DNA of 38,494 bases from assembly GCF_010548145.1 (NCBI RefSeq), contig NZ_JAAGLN010000046.1:1-38494 (forward strand), given 5' to 3'. This stretch comes from Streptomyces sp. SID10853. Lineage in GTDB: Bacteria > Actinomycetota > Actinomycetes > Streptomycetales > Streptomycetaceae. The stretch's first letter is position 1, and each line of letters starts with the position of its first letter. Position numbers and translations under genes: made by a program. A model generated the notes under the pieces. That model was given only the letters and a program-made list of their open reading frames with translations, was not told where the DNA came from and did no database searches. Positions 1 to 7,879 of the stretch are shown piece by piece.

Positions 1-103
1 GCCCCACCGGACGGCGGCCTCACGGCGGCCGTGCGACGGCCGTGCGGCCGGGCCGCGCCGCACAGGGCTCCTGGACTGCCGTCCGGCGCCCGTGCGGCGG
101 TGC

Positions 104-934
104 CTATCCGGCGTTCGTGGAGAAGAGCCCGCCGGTGGGGCCCTGCTTGTCGCCGCCCTGGGCCTTCTTCAGGGCGTTCGCGAGACCCTCGATGGTGAGC
201 GACTGGAGGATGACGCGTCCGTCGCCCTCCAGCGTGGCCAGGGAGAGGCCCTCGCCTCCGAAGACGGCGTTCATCATGCCCTGCCGGTTGAGCCCGCCGA
301 TGCGCTGGACGCCGTACTCGATGCCCTCCTCGAAGGCGACGATGCAGCCGGTGTCGACCTCGATACGGCCGCCGAAGTCGGCCGGGTTGAGGTCGATGAA
401 GTTCCCCGCGCCGCAGATGATCACGGTGCCGCGGCCGGTGAACTTCTCCAGGATGAAGCCCTCACCACCGCTGCGGCCCGTCCGGCCGCCCTGCCAGGCG
501 ATCCCGAAGTCGACCGTGGACTCCGCCGCCACGAACGCGTCCTTCTCGGCGAACCACGCGCGGGTGCCGTTCAGCTCAAGGGCGCGCATCTCGCCGGGGA
601 GCACCCCCGCGAAGCCGACCGTGCCCTCGCCGCCGGTGGCCGCGAAGTACTGGAAGGCGAGCGACTCCCCCGCCAGCGCCCGCTGGCCGACCTGCATCGC
701 GGTGCCCATGGCCTGCCTGAGGATCCCTCCCATGCCGCCTGCCTGCCCCGGCTGACCGCCCTGGCCCTGCTGCTGCCCGCCGCCACCGCCGGGCCCGGAG
801 AGACGGGTCTCCATGCTCACGTTCGAGGTCTTGAAGAGGAACTTCCCGGCCTCGCAGTAGACGGTCTGGCCGGGCTGAAGGCTGACGACTGCCATCTGCA
901 TGGCATTGCCGACGATCTCTTGCTGGAGGGTCAC
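104..934 (-). CDS. AIM24 family protein
   Basis: A 276-residue protein of the AIM24/TIGR00266 family, named after a yeast mitochondrial protein; the bacterial members have no established biochemical role. The glycine-rich beta-strand repeats typical of the family run through the C-terminal two thirds (for example the GEGFILEKFTGRGTV stretch and the FEEGIEYGV stretch). There is no signal peptide or membrane segment. Residues of about 45-70 form a Gly/Gln-rich low-complexity insert that is probably a flexible linker. The GTG start is preceded by AAGGAG at a spacing of about 8. It is divergent from the SDR gene and its product is likely cytoplasmic. The family call is firm; the function is unknown. 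Confidence 0.85.
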   Translation of the reverse strand: MTLQQEIVGNAMQMAVVSLQPGQTVYCEAGKFLFKTSNVSMETRLSGPGGGGGQQQGQGGQPGQAGGMGGILRQAMGTAMQVGQRALAGESLAFQYFAATGGEGTVGFAGVLPGEMRALELNGTRAWFAEKDAFVAAESTVDFGIAWQGGRTGRSGGEGFILEKFTGRGTVIICGAGNFIDLNPADFGGRIEVDTGCIVAFEEGIEYGVQRIGGLNRQGMMNAVFGGEGLSLATLEGDGRVILQSLTIEGLANALKKAQGGDKQGPTGGLFSTNAG

Positions 935-1109
935 GGCCGGTTCTCCTTGGGGCGGTGGCGGGGCAGGTACGTCCGTACCGGCAGGTGAACGGCCGGCACC
1001 TGCCGTCCGGTTCCGGATTCGCGGTCTGTTTCCCGCCGGTACGGGTGGCCGTCCGCCGCTTTGCTGGACCTGCGAACACTACCGACGGAACGAAGGGGCG
1101 GGGGACACC

Positions 1110-1859
1110 ATGTCTTCTCCTGGCAGGACTCCGGACAGGGCGGCGCTGGACGGCCGGGTGGCGCTGGTGACGGGCGGCAGCCGCGGGATCGGGGCGGCCG
1201 TGGCGCTGCGGCTGGCCCGCGAGGGCGCGGACGTCGCGATCACCTTCGAGCGCAACGAGGCCGCGGCCGACGAGGTCGTCGCCGGGATCAGGGCAGCCGG
1301 CCGGCGGGGGCTCGCCCTGCGTACGGACGCGGCGACCGCCGTGGCCCGCACCGCGGCGGAGTTCGGCGGGCTCGACATCCTGGTGAACAACGCCGGGGTC
1401 GGCGTCCTGGGCCCGGTCGGCGACCTCACGGCGGCTGATGTCGACCGTACGCTCGCGGTCAACGTACGGGAGGTCTTCCTCGGCTCACAGGCCGCGGCGG
1501 CGGTGCTCGGGCCGGGCGGCAGGATCATTTCGACCGGTTCGGCGCTGACCCGCTTCGCGGGCGGTCCCGGCGCCACCCTCTACGGGCTGAGCAAGGCGGC
1601 ACTGACCGGGCTGACCAGGTCGCTCGCCCGGGAGCTGGGCGATCGGGGCATCACGGTCAACGTGATCCAGCCGGGCCCGGTCGACACGGACCTGAATCCG
1701 GCGGACGGCCCGTACGCCGGGCCCCAGCGCGCGGCGACGGCGCTGGGGCGCTTCGGTACGGCCGACGAGGTGGCCTCGCTGGTGGCCTATCTGGCAGGCG
1801 ACGAGGCCGGGTACGTGACGGGGGCCGAGCTGCTGGTGGACGGCGGGCACGCGGCGTAG
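1110..1859 (+). CDS. SDR family NAD(P)-dependent oxidoreductase
   Basis: A 249-residue classical short-chain dehydrogenase/reductase. Visible elements are the Rossmann cofactor motif TGGSRGIG (21-28), NNAG (93-96), the catalytic Ser144 and YxxxK (Tyr158, Lys162), the PGPVDT loop after the active site, and the C-terminal VTGAELLVDGG. The segment between the cofactor-binding Asp73 and NNAG is about ten residues shorter than usual, suggesting a small deletion in helix D. ATG 1110 was chosen because GGGGG lies 5 bp upstream and the protein then begins just before the Rossmann fold; an open frame extends further upstream without family similarity. It resembles 3-oxoacyl-ACP reductase-like SDRs; the substrate cannot be told. 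It is convergent with allB. Confidence 0.9.
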   Translation: MSSPGRTPDRAALDGRVALVTGGSRGIGAAVALRLAREGADVAITFERNEAAADEVVAGIRAAGRRGLALRTDAATAVARTAAEFGGLDILVNNAGVGVLGPVGDLTAADVDRTLAVNVREVFLGSQAAAAVLGPGGRIISTGSALTRFAGGPGATLYGLSKAALTGLTRSLARELGDRGITVNVIQPGPVDTDLNPADGPYAGPQRAATALGRFGTADEVASLVAYLAGDEAGYVTGAELLVDGGHAA

Positions 1860-1880
1860 CACCCGCATAGGCCACCGCCC

Positions 1881-1927
1881 CGGGTGCCGGTCCGTGCGAA
1901 CCGTCACCCGGGGCGGACCGGCACCCG
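1881..1927. terminator. Long hairpin between SDR gene and allB
   Basis: Two perfect 14-bp arms, CGGGTGCCGGTCCG (1881-1894) and CGGACCGGCACCCG (1914-1927), surround a 19-nt loop just after the SDR stop. There is no T-run, so it may be a Streptomyces-type hairpin terminator working in both directions. The right arm is repeated at 1946-1959, and GCGAACCGTCACCCGG occurs at both 1897-1912 and 1961-1976, so the block looks internally duplicated. Confidence 0.5.
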
Positions 1928-2011
1928 CGCGGAGCGGACCCGGGTCGGACCGGCACCCGGGCGAACCGTCACCCGGAACGGGGAGGCCGCGGGCTCAGCG
2001 GTCGGCGGGCT

Positions 2012-2098
2012 CAGCCGTTGCGGGCCCAGCCGTTGCGGGCCCAGCCGTTGCGGGCCCAGCCGTTGCGGGCCCAGCCGATGCGGGCTCAGCCGTTGCGT
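2012..2098. repeat. 15-bp tandem repeat overlapping allB stop codon
   Basis: Five and a half copies of CAGCCGTTGCGGGCC run head to tail (2012, 2027, 2042, 2057, 2072 and partial 2087). The first four are identical; the fifth has one internal change and a different last base. The partial copy contains the reverse complement of the last allB codons and its TGA, so the array seems to have grown outward from the 3' end of allB. The unit length is a multiple of three, but the repeats lie beyond the stop and are not translated. Confidence 0.9.
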
Positions 2099-3423
2099 TC
2101 GAGCAGCCGGCCGACCGGCTCGCCCGGGACGCCGTCCTCGGCGATCCGTACGCCCCGCAGCCAGGTGGAGCGCACCACGCCGTAGAGGGTCTTGCCCGCG
2201 TACGCCGTCACCTGGTTCCGGTGGTACAGCTCCGCCGGGTCGACGGTGAACGTGTCGTCCGGCGCGAGCACCGCGAAGTCCGCGTCCCGGCCGGCCTCGA
2301 TCGCGCCCTTGGCCGAAAGACCGGCGAGCGCGGCAGGCGCCGTGGACATCCAGCGGACCACGTCGTCGAGGGTGTGGCCCCGCTCGCGGGCGGCCGTCCA
2401 GATCGCCGGGAGGCCCAGCTGGAGGGAGGAGATCCCGCCCCAGGCGTCGGCGAAGTCGGGGGTCTTGAGGTCGGTGGTGCAGGGCGAGTGGTCGGAGACG
2501 ATGCAGTCGATCGTCCCGTCGGCGAGCCCCTGCCACAGCGCGTCCTGGTTGGCCGCCTCCCGGATCGGCGGGCAGCACTTGAACTCCGTTGCCCCGTCCG
2601 GGACTTCCTCGGCCGTCAGGGTCAGGAAGTGCGGGCAGGACTCCACGGTGACCCGGACGCCCTCGCGCTTGGCGGCGGCGATCAGCGGCAGCGCGTCGCT
2701 GGACGAGAGGTGCAGGACGTGGATGCGCGCGCCCAGCCGCCTGGCGAGTGCGATGAGGCCCTCGATCGCCGCGTTCTCGGCGGCACGCGGGCGGGAGGCC
2801 AGGAAGTCGGCGTACTGCGGGCCGCTGCGCTGCGGGGCGTCGGCCAGCTGGTGCGGGTCCTCGGCGTGGACGATCAGCAGCCCGCCGAAGCCGGCGATCT
2901 CGGCCATCGACCGGGCGAGCTCCTCCTGGTCGAGCTCGGGGAACTCCTCGACGCCCGACGGCGACAGGAAGCACTTGAAGCCGAACACGCCGGCGTCGTA
3001 CAGCGGGCGCAGGTCCTTGACGTTGGACGGGATCGCGCCGCCCCAGAAGCCGACGTCGATGTGCGCCTTGCTGCGGGCCACGTCCTGCTTGGTCCGCAGG
3101 TTGTCGGCGGTGGTGGTCGGCGGCAGCGAGTTGAGCGGCATGTCGAGGAGCGTGGTGATCCCGCCCGCGGCCGCGGCCCTGGTAGCGGTCCAGAAGCCCT
3201 CCCACTCGGTGCGGCCCGGGTCGTTCACATGGACATGGGTGTCGACGAGGCCGGGGAGCAGCACGTCGTCACCGAAGTCCGTCAGCCGGGCGCCGTCCGG
3301 CACCTCCGCGTCGTAGGGCAGCACTGCTGCGATCTTCCCCTCGGCGACGGCGACCGATGCGGCGCGTGTCCCCTGGGGGGTGATGACACGCGTCGAGCGC
3401 AGTACCAGTTCGGTGGTGGACAC
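2086..3423 (-). CDS. allB: Allantoinase
   Basis: A 445-residue cyclic amidohydrolase that opens allantoin to allantoate in the cytoplasm. Metal-centre residues are visible: HVH (His63, His65) in the [13 protein letters not shown] motif, carbamylated Lys150 in [10 protein letters not shown], His186 in IVHAEDP, His238 in HVLHLSS and Asp311 in [11 protein letters not shown] 3423 is preferred over the upstream ATG at 3441 because GAGGGG stands just upstream and the protein then begins at the family's usual [10 protein letters not shown]. The gene is divergent from allR and its promoter carries paired AllR-type boxes. In S. coelicolor, as I recall, allantoicase follows allB; here an SDR gene converges on it instead, so allantoicase is absent from its expected place. 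Confidence 0.95.
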   Translation of the reverse strand: MSTTELVLRSTRVITPQGTRAASVAVAEGKIAAVLPYDAEVPDGARLTDFGDDVLLPGLVDTHVHVNDPGRTEWEGFWTATRAAAAGGITTLLDMPLNSLPPTTTADNLRTKQDVARSKAHIDVGFWGGAIPSNVKDLRPLYDAGVFGFKCFLSPSGVEEFPELDQEELARSMAEIAGFGGLLIVHAEDPHQLADAPQRSGPQYADFLASRPRAAENAAIEGLIALARRLGARIHVLHLSSSDALPLIAAAKREGVRVTVESCPHFLTLTAEEVPDGATEFKCCPPIREAANQDALWQGLADGTIDCIVSDHSPCTTDLKTPDFADAWGGISSLQLGLPAIWTAARERGHTLDDVVRWMSTAPAALAGLSAKGAIEAGRDADFAVLAPDDTFTVDPAELYHRNQVTAYAGKTLYGVVRSTWLRGVRIAEDGVPGEPVGRLLERNG

Positions 3424-3435
3424 CCGGGCCCCTCT

Positions 3436-3471
3436 TTCCATATAGCGAAATTCAACTTCCAGTAATGGAGT
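3436..3471 (-). promoter_or_regulatory. Paired AllR-type operator of allB
   Basis: Two TTCC-starting boxes 21 bp apart: TTCCATATAGCGAAA (3436) and TTCCAGTAATGGAG (3457). The first matches the gcl box TTCCGTATTACGGAA at 11 of 15 positions. The second forms the inverted repeat TCCA-N4-TGGA, with a spacer one base shorter than the others. They lie at and just downstream of the predicted -10, which suits steric repression by the adjacent IclR-family protein. Confidence 0.7.
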
Positions 3472-3497
3472 GTTCGCCGCGCATCCTGACTCGTCAA
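3469..3497 (-). promoter_or_regulatory. allB promoter
   Basis: On the minus strand, -35 TTGACG (3497-3492), a 17-bp spacer and -10 AACACT (3474-3469). The -10 matches the consensus only at its key A and T positions, but the layout (-10 followed at once by paired boxes) is the same as at gcl, hyi and the NCS1 permease. Confidence 0.55.
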
Positions 3498-3520
3498 GGC
3501 TGAACCGGCCGCCTGGATGA

Positions 3521-3556
3521 TTCCACAAAGCAAAAGCCAAATTTCGACCACCGGAA
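3521..3556 (+). promoter_or_regulatory. Second paired box in allB-allR intergenic region
   Basis: TTTCGACCACCGGAA (3542-3556) is an inverted repeat TTYCG-N5-CGGAA with one mismatch to TTCCG-N5-CGGAA. Exactly 21 bp upstream lies TTCCACAAAGCAAAA (3521-3535). It is upstream of the allB -35 and about 165 bp from the allR start, so it could serve autoregulation of allR or looping with the allB pair. Confidence 0.5.
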
Positions 3557-3720
3557 TGTGCTTCTCGTGGTGGCTCTGGGTCCGGATCGTACCCATCGGA
3601 CGTCCTGATCCGGACAAAGGGGTCCTGACCGGCCCCGACGCCTGCCGCCTAGGGGGATACCGCGGACTACGGCCCGGTAGGCTGGCGCCTTGCCCCGCCC
3701 GCCTCGAAAGGACCGCCGCC

Positions 3721-4524
3721 GTGCCGCAGTCCCACGCCAGCGCACCCGACGCCAAGACCGCAGCACCGAGCGGTGGCGTCCAGTCACTGGAGCGCGCCTT
3801 CGATCTGCTGGAGCGGATGGCCGACGCCGGTGGCGAGGTCGGCCTGAGCGAGCTCTCGGCCGCCAGCGGTCTGCCGCTGCCCACGATCCACCGGCTGATG
3901 CGCACCCTGGTCGCCTGCGGCTACGTACGCCAGCAGCCCAACCGGCGCTATGCCCTGGGCCCCCGCCTGATCCGGCTCGGCGAGTCGTCGGCCCGGCTGC
4001 TCGGGACCTGGGCCCGCCCCTACCTCGCACGGCTGGTCGAGGAGACCGGCGAGACGGCGAACATGGCCCTGCTCGACGGGGACGAGGTCGTGTACGTCGC
4101 ACAGGTCCCGTCGAAGCACTCCATGCGGATGTTCACCGAGGTGGGACGGCGGGTCCTGCCGCACTCCACCGGCGTCGGCAAGGCGCTCCTCGCGTACACC
4201 CCGCCGCCCGAGGTCAGGGCGCTCCTCGCACGGACCGGTATGCCGGCCGCCACCGAGAAGACGATCACCACGCCCGAGGGATTCCTGGACGCGCTGGAGG
4301 TCGTGCGGCGCGCGGGCTACGCGGTGGACGACAACGAGCAGGAGATCGGGGTCCGCTGCCTCGCGGTCCAGGTCCCCAACTCCCCCACGGCCGCAGCGAT
4401 CTCGATCTCGGGTCCGGCGGGCCGGGTGACGGAGGAGGCCACCGAGCGGATCGTGCCGATCCTCCAGGGCATCGCCCAGGAACTCTCGACCACGCTCGCG
4501 AGCGCGGGGCCCCAGCAGGTCTGA
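3721..4524 (+). CDS. allR: IclR-family transcriptional repressor AllR
   Basis: A 267-residue IclR-family regulator: N-terminal winged helix-turn-helix at about residues 20-75 (GLSELSAASGLPLPTIHRLMRTL), then the GAF-like effector domain with typical LPHSTGVGKALLAY and GYAVDDNEQEIGVRCLAVQV motifs. GTG 3721 has GAAAGGA 8-9 bp upstream. It lies divergent from allantoinase, as SCO6246 does in S. coelicolor, where AllR was shown to repress the allantoin pathway and to be released by allantoate and, less strongly, glyoxylate. I infer that it binds the paired TTCC-N7-GGAA boxes seen at allB, aceB, the NCS1 permease, hyi and gcl. Confidence 0.9.
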   Translation: MPQSHASAPDAKTAAPSGGVQSLERAFDLLERMADAGGEVGLSELSAASGLPLPTIHRLMRTLVACGYVRQQPNRRYALGPRLIRLGESSARLLGTWARPYLARLVEETGETANMALLDGDEVVYVAQVPSKHSMRMFTEVGRRVLPHSTGVGKALLAYTPPPEVRALLARTGMPAATEKTITTPEGFLDALEVVRRAGYAVDDNEQEIGVRCLAVQVPNSPTAAAISISGPAGRVTEEATERIVPILQGIAQELSTTLASAGPQQV

Positions 4525-4534
4525 CCGCGTGGGG

Positions 4535-4586
4535 GCCCCGGCGGATCCGGTCCGGCGGGCGCCCCGGCGGATCCGGTCAGGTTTTT
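4535..4586 (+). terminator. Repeat-built terminator after allR
   Basis: GCCCCGGCGGATCCGGTC occurs twice, at 4535-4552 and 4561-4578. CGGATC of the first copy can pair with GATCCG of the second, enclosing a CCGG/CCGG inner stem, and a run of five T follows at 4582-4586. A plausible intrinsic terminator made from a duplicated segment. Confidence 0.45.
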
Positions 4587-4639
4587 CGGACGTTCAGCCG
4601 AACCGGACGGCCGGCAGACCGGCATGGCCGGCGACCGGC

Positions 4640-4790
4640 GCGCTCAACCGGCCGATGCGTTCGACCCACCGATGGGCTCAGTCAGCCGATGGCTCAACCA
4701 GCCGACGGACTCAACCGGCCGATGGCTCAACCAACCCGCCGGGTTCGGCCGGCCGACGGGCGCAGCGTCCGGCGCGCTCAGCCGACCGGC
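4640..4790. repeat. Degenerate short-period tandem repeat before ABC ATPase stop
   Basis: The segment is built of diverged copies of a roughly 15-18 bp unit resembling GCTCAACCGGCCGATG, with variants GGCTCAGTCAGCCGATG and GACTCAACCGGCCGATG. The array runs into GCTCAGCCGAC, which holds the reverse complement of the ABC ATPase TGA. Its make-up parallels the allB-tail array, with a different unit. Confidence 0.65.
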
Positions 4791-5455
4791 ACCGTCAGCC
4801 GGCCGTCCGCCATCGACACCGTCCGGTCCATCCGGTCCAGGTGCGTGTGGTCGTGCGTGACCAGCACCGTCGCGGTCCCGCGCGCCCGGGTCAGCGTGAC
4901 CAGCAGGTCCAGCACCCCGGCGCCCCGCTCGTGGTCGAGGGCGCTGGTGGGCTCGTCCACCAGCAGCACCGACGGCTCGTTCATCAGCGCCCGGGCGATG
5001 TTGACCCGCTGCCGCTGACCGCCGGAGAGCTGGTGCGGACGCCTGCCCGCCTGGTCGGCGAGGCCCACCGCGTCCAGCAACTCCACCGCGCGCTCGCGGA
5101 CTTGGGCGGTCGACCGGCCCGCGAGATGCGCCATCACCTGGAGCTGCTCGGCGGCGGTCAGCGCGGGCAGCAGATTCGGCTGCTGGAAGACGATCCCGAT
5201 GCGTTCACGCCGCAGCACCGCCTTCTCGGCCCGGCTCAGCGCGGCCGTGTCCGCGCCGTCGACGACCACCCGGCCCCGTTCGGGGGTCACCAGCGTCGCC
5301 GCCACCGCCAGCAGGCTCGACTTGCCGGAGCCGGAAGGCCCGACCACCGCCGTCAGCGAACCGGCCGGGACATCGAGGGACACCTCGTCGAGCGCGACCA
5401 CCCGGCCGTCCCCGTCCGGGTAGGTCAGTGTCACATCGTCCAGGGTCAGGGTCAT
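4778..5455 (-). CDS. ABC transporter ATP-binding protein (MacB/LolD type)
   Basis: A 225-residue single-domain ATPase with all motifs intact: Walker A GPSGSGKSS (39-47), Q-loop FQQPNLLP (90-97), signature LSGGQRQR (143-150), Walker B VLLVDEP (163-169) and H-loop His201. The family partners FtsX-type permeases in exporters or lipid/peptide-extruding complexes. Its ATG overlaps the permease stop (ATGA), so the two are translationally coupled. The pair is divergent from a NarL-type two-component system, which may control it. The substrate is not visible; such pairs often act in antibiotic or envelope-stress resistance. Confidence 0.92.
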   Translation of the reverse strand: MTLTLDDVTLTYPDGDGRVVALDEVSLDVPAGSLTAVVGPSGSGKSSLLAVAATLVTPERGRVVVDGADTAALSRAEKAVLRRERIGIVFQQPNLLPALTAAEQLQVMAHLAGRSTAQVRERAVELLDAVGLADQAGRRPHQLSGGQRQRVNIARALMNEPSVLLVDEPTSALDHERGAGVLDLLVTLTRARGTATVLVTHDHTHLDRMDRTVSMADGRLTVPVG

Positions 5456-6492
5456 CGTGCGCTCCCGAGAGCAGTCAGCGGGTCGACGGCGGTGATCCGC
5501 CGGATGGACAGAGCGGCGCCGAGCACCCCGAGGGCGACTATCACGGCGGCGGGGACCAGGACGGTCAGCGGATCGAGTACGAAGGGGACGCTCGCCGGCA
5601 CGACGGCGCCGATCCCGCCGGCGATGGCGGTGCCCAGCAGCGTCCCGGCCAGCAGCATCAGCACCGCCTGGCCGAGCGCGTCACGCAGCAGATACCGGGT
5701 GGAGGCGCCCAGCGCCTTCAGGACGGCGATGTCGCCGCTGCGCTGGATCGTCCAGACCGTGAAGAACGCGCCTATCACCATGGCCGAGATGACGAAGAGG
5801 AAGCCGCGCATCAGCTGGAGCGAGCCGTTCTCCGCCTGGTACGAGGGGAGCGCGCCCAGCGAACCGTCCCGGGTCAGCGTCGTCGTACGGGCCGCCCGGT
5901 CCCCCTTGCCGATGTCGGCCCCGTCGGTGGTCAGGGCCACCACGCTGGCCTGCTCCCCCTTGCCGAGGGAGGTCCAGGCGACGGGGGTGTGACTGTACGA
6001 GTCGTCCCCGGCGACCGCCTTCACCGTCAGCTTCCTGCCGGACAGCGTGACGGTGTCCCCGGCCGCGGCGCCCAGGTCCTTCGCGGCGCCGGTGGACAGC
6101 ACCACACCGGAGCGCCCCGGGTCCTCGGGCGCAAGCCCGGAGCCGGGCCGCACCCCGAAGTCGGAGACCGCGGCCGTACGGTTGCCCGCTTCGGCGTTGG
6201 CGGTGTCGATGGCCACGGGCTGCGCGCTCTTCACACCGGGCTGCGCGGCCCAGGTCCGCCAGGCGCTCTCCGGCAGCTGCGATCCCGAGAAGGACGCGGA
6301 CTGCCCGGAGGGCGGCGCGGCGAAGGCCAGGTGGTCGGCGGACAGGTTGGTGATGGCCGATGTGTTGTCCTTGGCCAGCCCGGCGGTCAGTCCGGACAGC
6401 AGGCCGACCAGCAGGGTGATGAGCACGATCACCGTGCCCATCAGGGCGAACCGCCCCCGGGCGAATCTCAGATCTCTCCATGCAACGAACAT
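5452..6492 (-). CDS. FtsX/MacB-type ABC transporter permease
   Basis: A 346-residue membrane protein with the FtsX-family layout: one N-terminal transmembrane helix (about 17-40), a large extracellular domain of about 190 residues, then three C-terminal helices beginning near MRGFLFVISAMVIGAFFTVWTI, with the family's IAVLKALGAS cytoplasmic motif. ATG 6492 was chosen because the protein then opens with the typical MFVAWRDLRFARGRFALMG; the frame stays open far upstream without similarity. It is the first gene of a two-gene operon with the ATPase, divergent from the histidine kinase. Confidence 0.9.
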   Translation of the reverse strand: MFVAWRDLRFARGRFALMGTVIVLITLLVGLLSGLTAGLAKDNTSAITNLSADHLAFAAPPSGQSASFSGSQLPESAWRTWAAQPGVKSAQPVAIDTANAEAGNRTAAVSDFGVRPGSGLAPEDPGRSGVVLSTGAAKDLGAAAGDTVTLSGRKLTVKAVAGDDSYSHTPVAWTSLGKGEQASVVALTTDGADIGKGDRAARTTTLTRDGSLGALPSYQAENGSLQLMRGFLFVISAMVIGAFFTVWTIQRSGDIAVLKALGASTRYLLRDALGQAVLMLLAGTLLGTAIAGGIGAVVPASVPFVLDPLTVLVPAAVIVALGVLGAALSIRRITAVDPLTALGSAR

Positions 6493-6571
6493 GTGCTCAA
6501 CCCTGCTGGCCACAGGGGTGCGTGGGCATCGCGCCACGGATGGCTTCGCGAGGATCAAAAGACGGAGCCGG

Positions 6572-6589
6572 CAATCAAACTTTCGATTG
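6572..6589. promoter_or_regulatory. Inverted repeat between ABC operon and kinase genes
   Basis: CAATC (6572-6576) and GATTG (6585-6589) form an inverted repeat with an 8-bp spacer in the 135-bp divergent intergenic region. It is an AT-richer island and a reasonable binding site for the adjacent NarL-type regulator. A possible kinase -10 (TAGGCT, 6613-6618) lies downstream. Confidence 0.35.
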
Positions 6590-6627
6590 AGGGCGTTCCG
6601 GGACGATCCGCCTAGGCTGGGAGGATC

Positions 6628-7833
6628 ATGGATCCTCGTGCACTGACCCCGGCGCTGCTCGTCCTGCGGCTCTGCCTCCATCTGCTGATGGCAGGGCTGC
6701 TGGTGCTGGCCGCGGCGCGGGCCCTCACCGACCACACGGCGAACGCGCCGGCGGTGGTGACAGCGGCCGCGGTCATGGGCGCGGTGTACGCGGCGGGCAC
6801 GCTCTGGCCGTCGGTACGGAGCTCGCGCCCTTCCGCCGCCCTCTGGCTCGGGGTGCTGGGTCTCGCGTGGCTGGGGCTGCTCGTGGTCTCGCCCGACGGG
6901 CTGTGGGTGGCGTTCCCGCTGTACTTCCTCCAGCTGCATCTGCTGCCCGTGCGCTGGTCGGTACCGGTCGTGGTGGTCACCGCCGGTGCGGCCATCGCGG
7001 CCTATGTGGGGCACGGTGCGGCGCTGAATCCGGGCGCGTTCATCGGGCCGCTCCTCGGTGCGGCGGTCGCCGTCGCCACCGTCCTCGGCTACCAGGTGCT
7101 CTACCGCGAGAGCGAGAGCCGCCGCAGGCTCATCGAGGAGCTGATCTCGACCCGGGCCGAACTCGCCGAGGCCGAACGGACCGCGGGCACCCTCGCCGAG
7201 CGGGAGCGGCTGGCCCGGGAGATCCACGACACGCTCGCCCAGGGTCTCTCCTCCATCCAGCTGCTGCTGCGGGCGGCCGGGCGCACTCTGCCCGCCGACG
7301 CCCCTGCCGCCGCCCACATCGAACAGGCCAGACAGGCCGCGCAGGACAATCTGGCCGAGGCCCGCCGCTTCGTCCGCGCACTGTCACCGCCCGCCCTTGA
7401 GCACGGTTCGCTGGCGGCCGCGCTCGACCGCCTGTGCACCGGCGGGCCCGGACCCCGTGTCCGCTTCTCGACCAGCGGTACGCCGGTCGAGCTGCCCACC
7501 CCGTACGAGGTGGCGCTGTTGCGGATCGCGCAGTCGGCGCTGGCCAACACGGTCCAGCACGCCGGGGCGTCCCGCGCCGAGATCACCCTGAGTTTCATGG
7601 AGACCGCCGTCGCGCTGGACGTCGTGGACGACGGGTCCGGCTTCGATCCGCTGTCCGCCGGTGCCGCGTCCGGCGACGCGGGCTTCGGCCTGCCCGCCAT
7701 GCGGTCGCGCGTCGAGTCACTGGGCGGCACCTTCGCCGTCGAGTCCACACCGGGCCAGGGGACGGCCGTCGCGGTCACGCTGCCGCTGCCCGAATCCGAA
7801 GAGGCGCCCACGTCCGAAGGCGTGTCCCCATGA
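6628..7833 (+). CDS. Sensor histidine kinase, NarL/DesK type
   Basis: A 401-residue membrane kinase. Four to five hydrophobic helices fill residues 8-155, followed by a short coiled linker (158-195), the HisKA_3 phosphoacceptor His200 in LAREIHDTLAQGLSS, and a HATPase_c domain with N-box ALANTVQHAGAS, G1 DDGSGFD and G2 GFGLPAMRSRVESLGG. There is no large extracellular sensor domain, so it probably senses within the membrane or through the neighbouring ABC proteins. ATG 6628 has GGGAGG upstream. Its stop overlaps the start of a 15-codon mini-ORF that leads into the response regulator gene. Confidence 0.92.
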   Translation: MDPRALTPALLVLRLCLHLLMAGLLVLAAARALTDHTANAPAVVTAAAVMGAVYAAGTLWPSVRSSRPSAALWLGVLGLAWLGLLVVSPDGLWVAFPLYFLQLHLLPVRWSVPVVVVTAGAAIAAYVGHGAALNPGAFIGPLLGAAVAVATVLGYQVLYRESESRRRLIEELISTRAELAEAERTAGTLAERERLAREIHDTLAQGLSSIQLLLRAAGRTLPADAPAAAHIEQARQAAQDNLAEARRFVRALSPPALEHGSLAAALDRLCTGGPGPRVRFSTSGTPVELPTPYEVALLRIAQSALANTVQHAGASRAEITLSFMETAVALDVVDDGSGFDPLSAGAASGDAGFGLPAMRSRVESLGGTFAVESTPGQGTAVAVTLPLPESEEAPTSEGVSP

Positions 7834-7879
7834 CGGACAACACGACGGAAAACATGACGGAAAAGGTGTCCCCATGACG
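7822..7879 (+). repeat. 14-bp direct repeat at kinase-regulator junction
   Basis: GTGTCCCCATGACG occurs at 7822-7835 and 7866-7879, offset by 44 bp. The first copy spans the kinase stop and the second the regulator start. It reads as a duplication of an ancestral ATGA stop/start overlap. Confidence 0.9.
7830..7877 (+). CDS. 15-codon coupling mini-ORF between kinase and response regulator
   Basis: Reading frame MTDNTTENMTEKVSP. Its ATG overlaps the kinase TGA (ATGA) and its own TGA overlaps the regulator ATG (again ATGA). Its last residues, VSP, repeat the kinase's last residues, as expected if the junction was duplicated with a shift of 44 bp. It likely carries terminating ribosomes from the kinase gene to the regulator start; the peptide itself need not have a role. 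Whether it is translated is an inference from the two perfect overlaps. Confidence 0.5.
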   Translation: MTDNTTENMTEKVSP

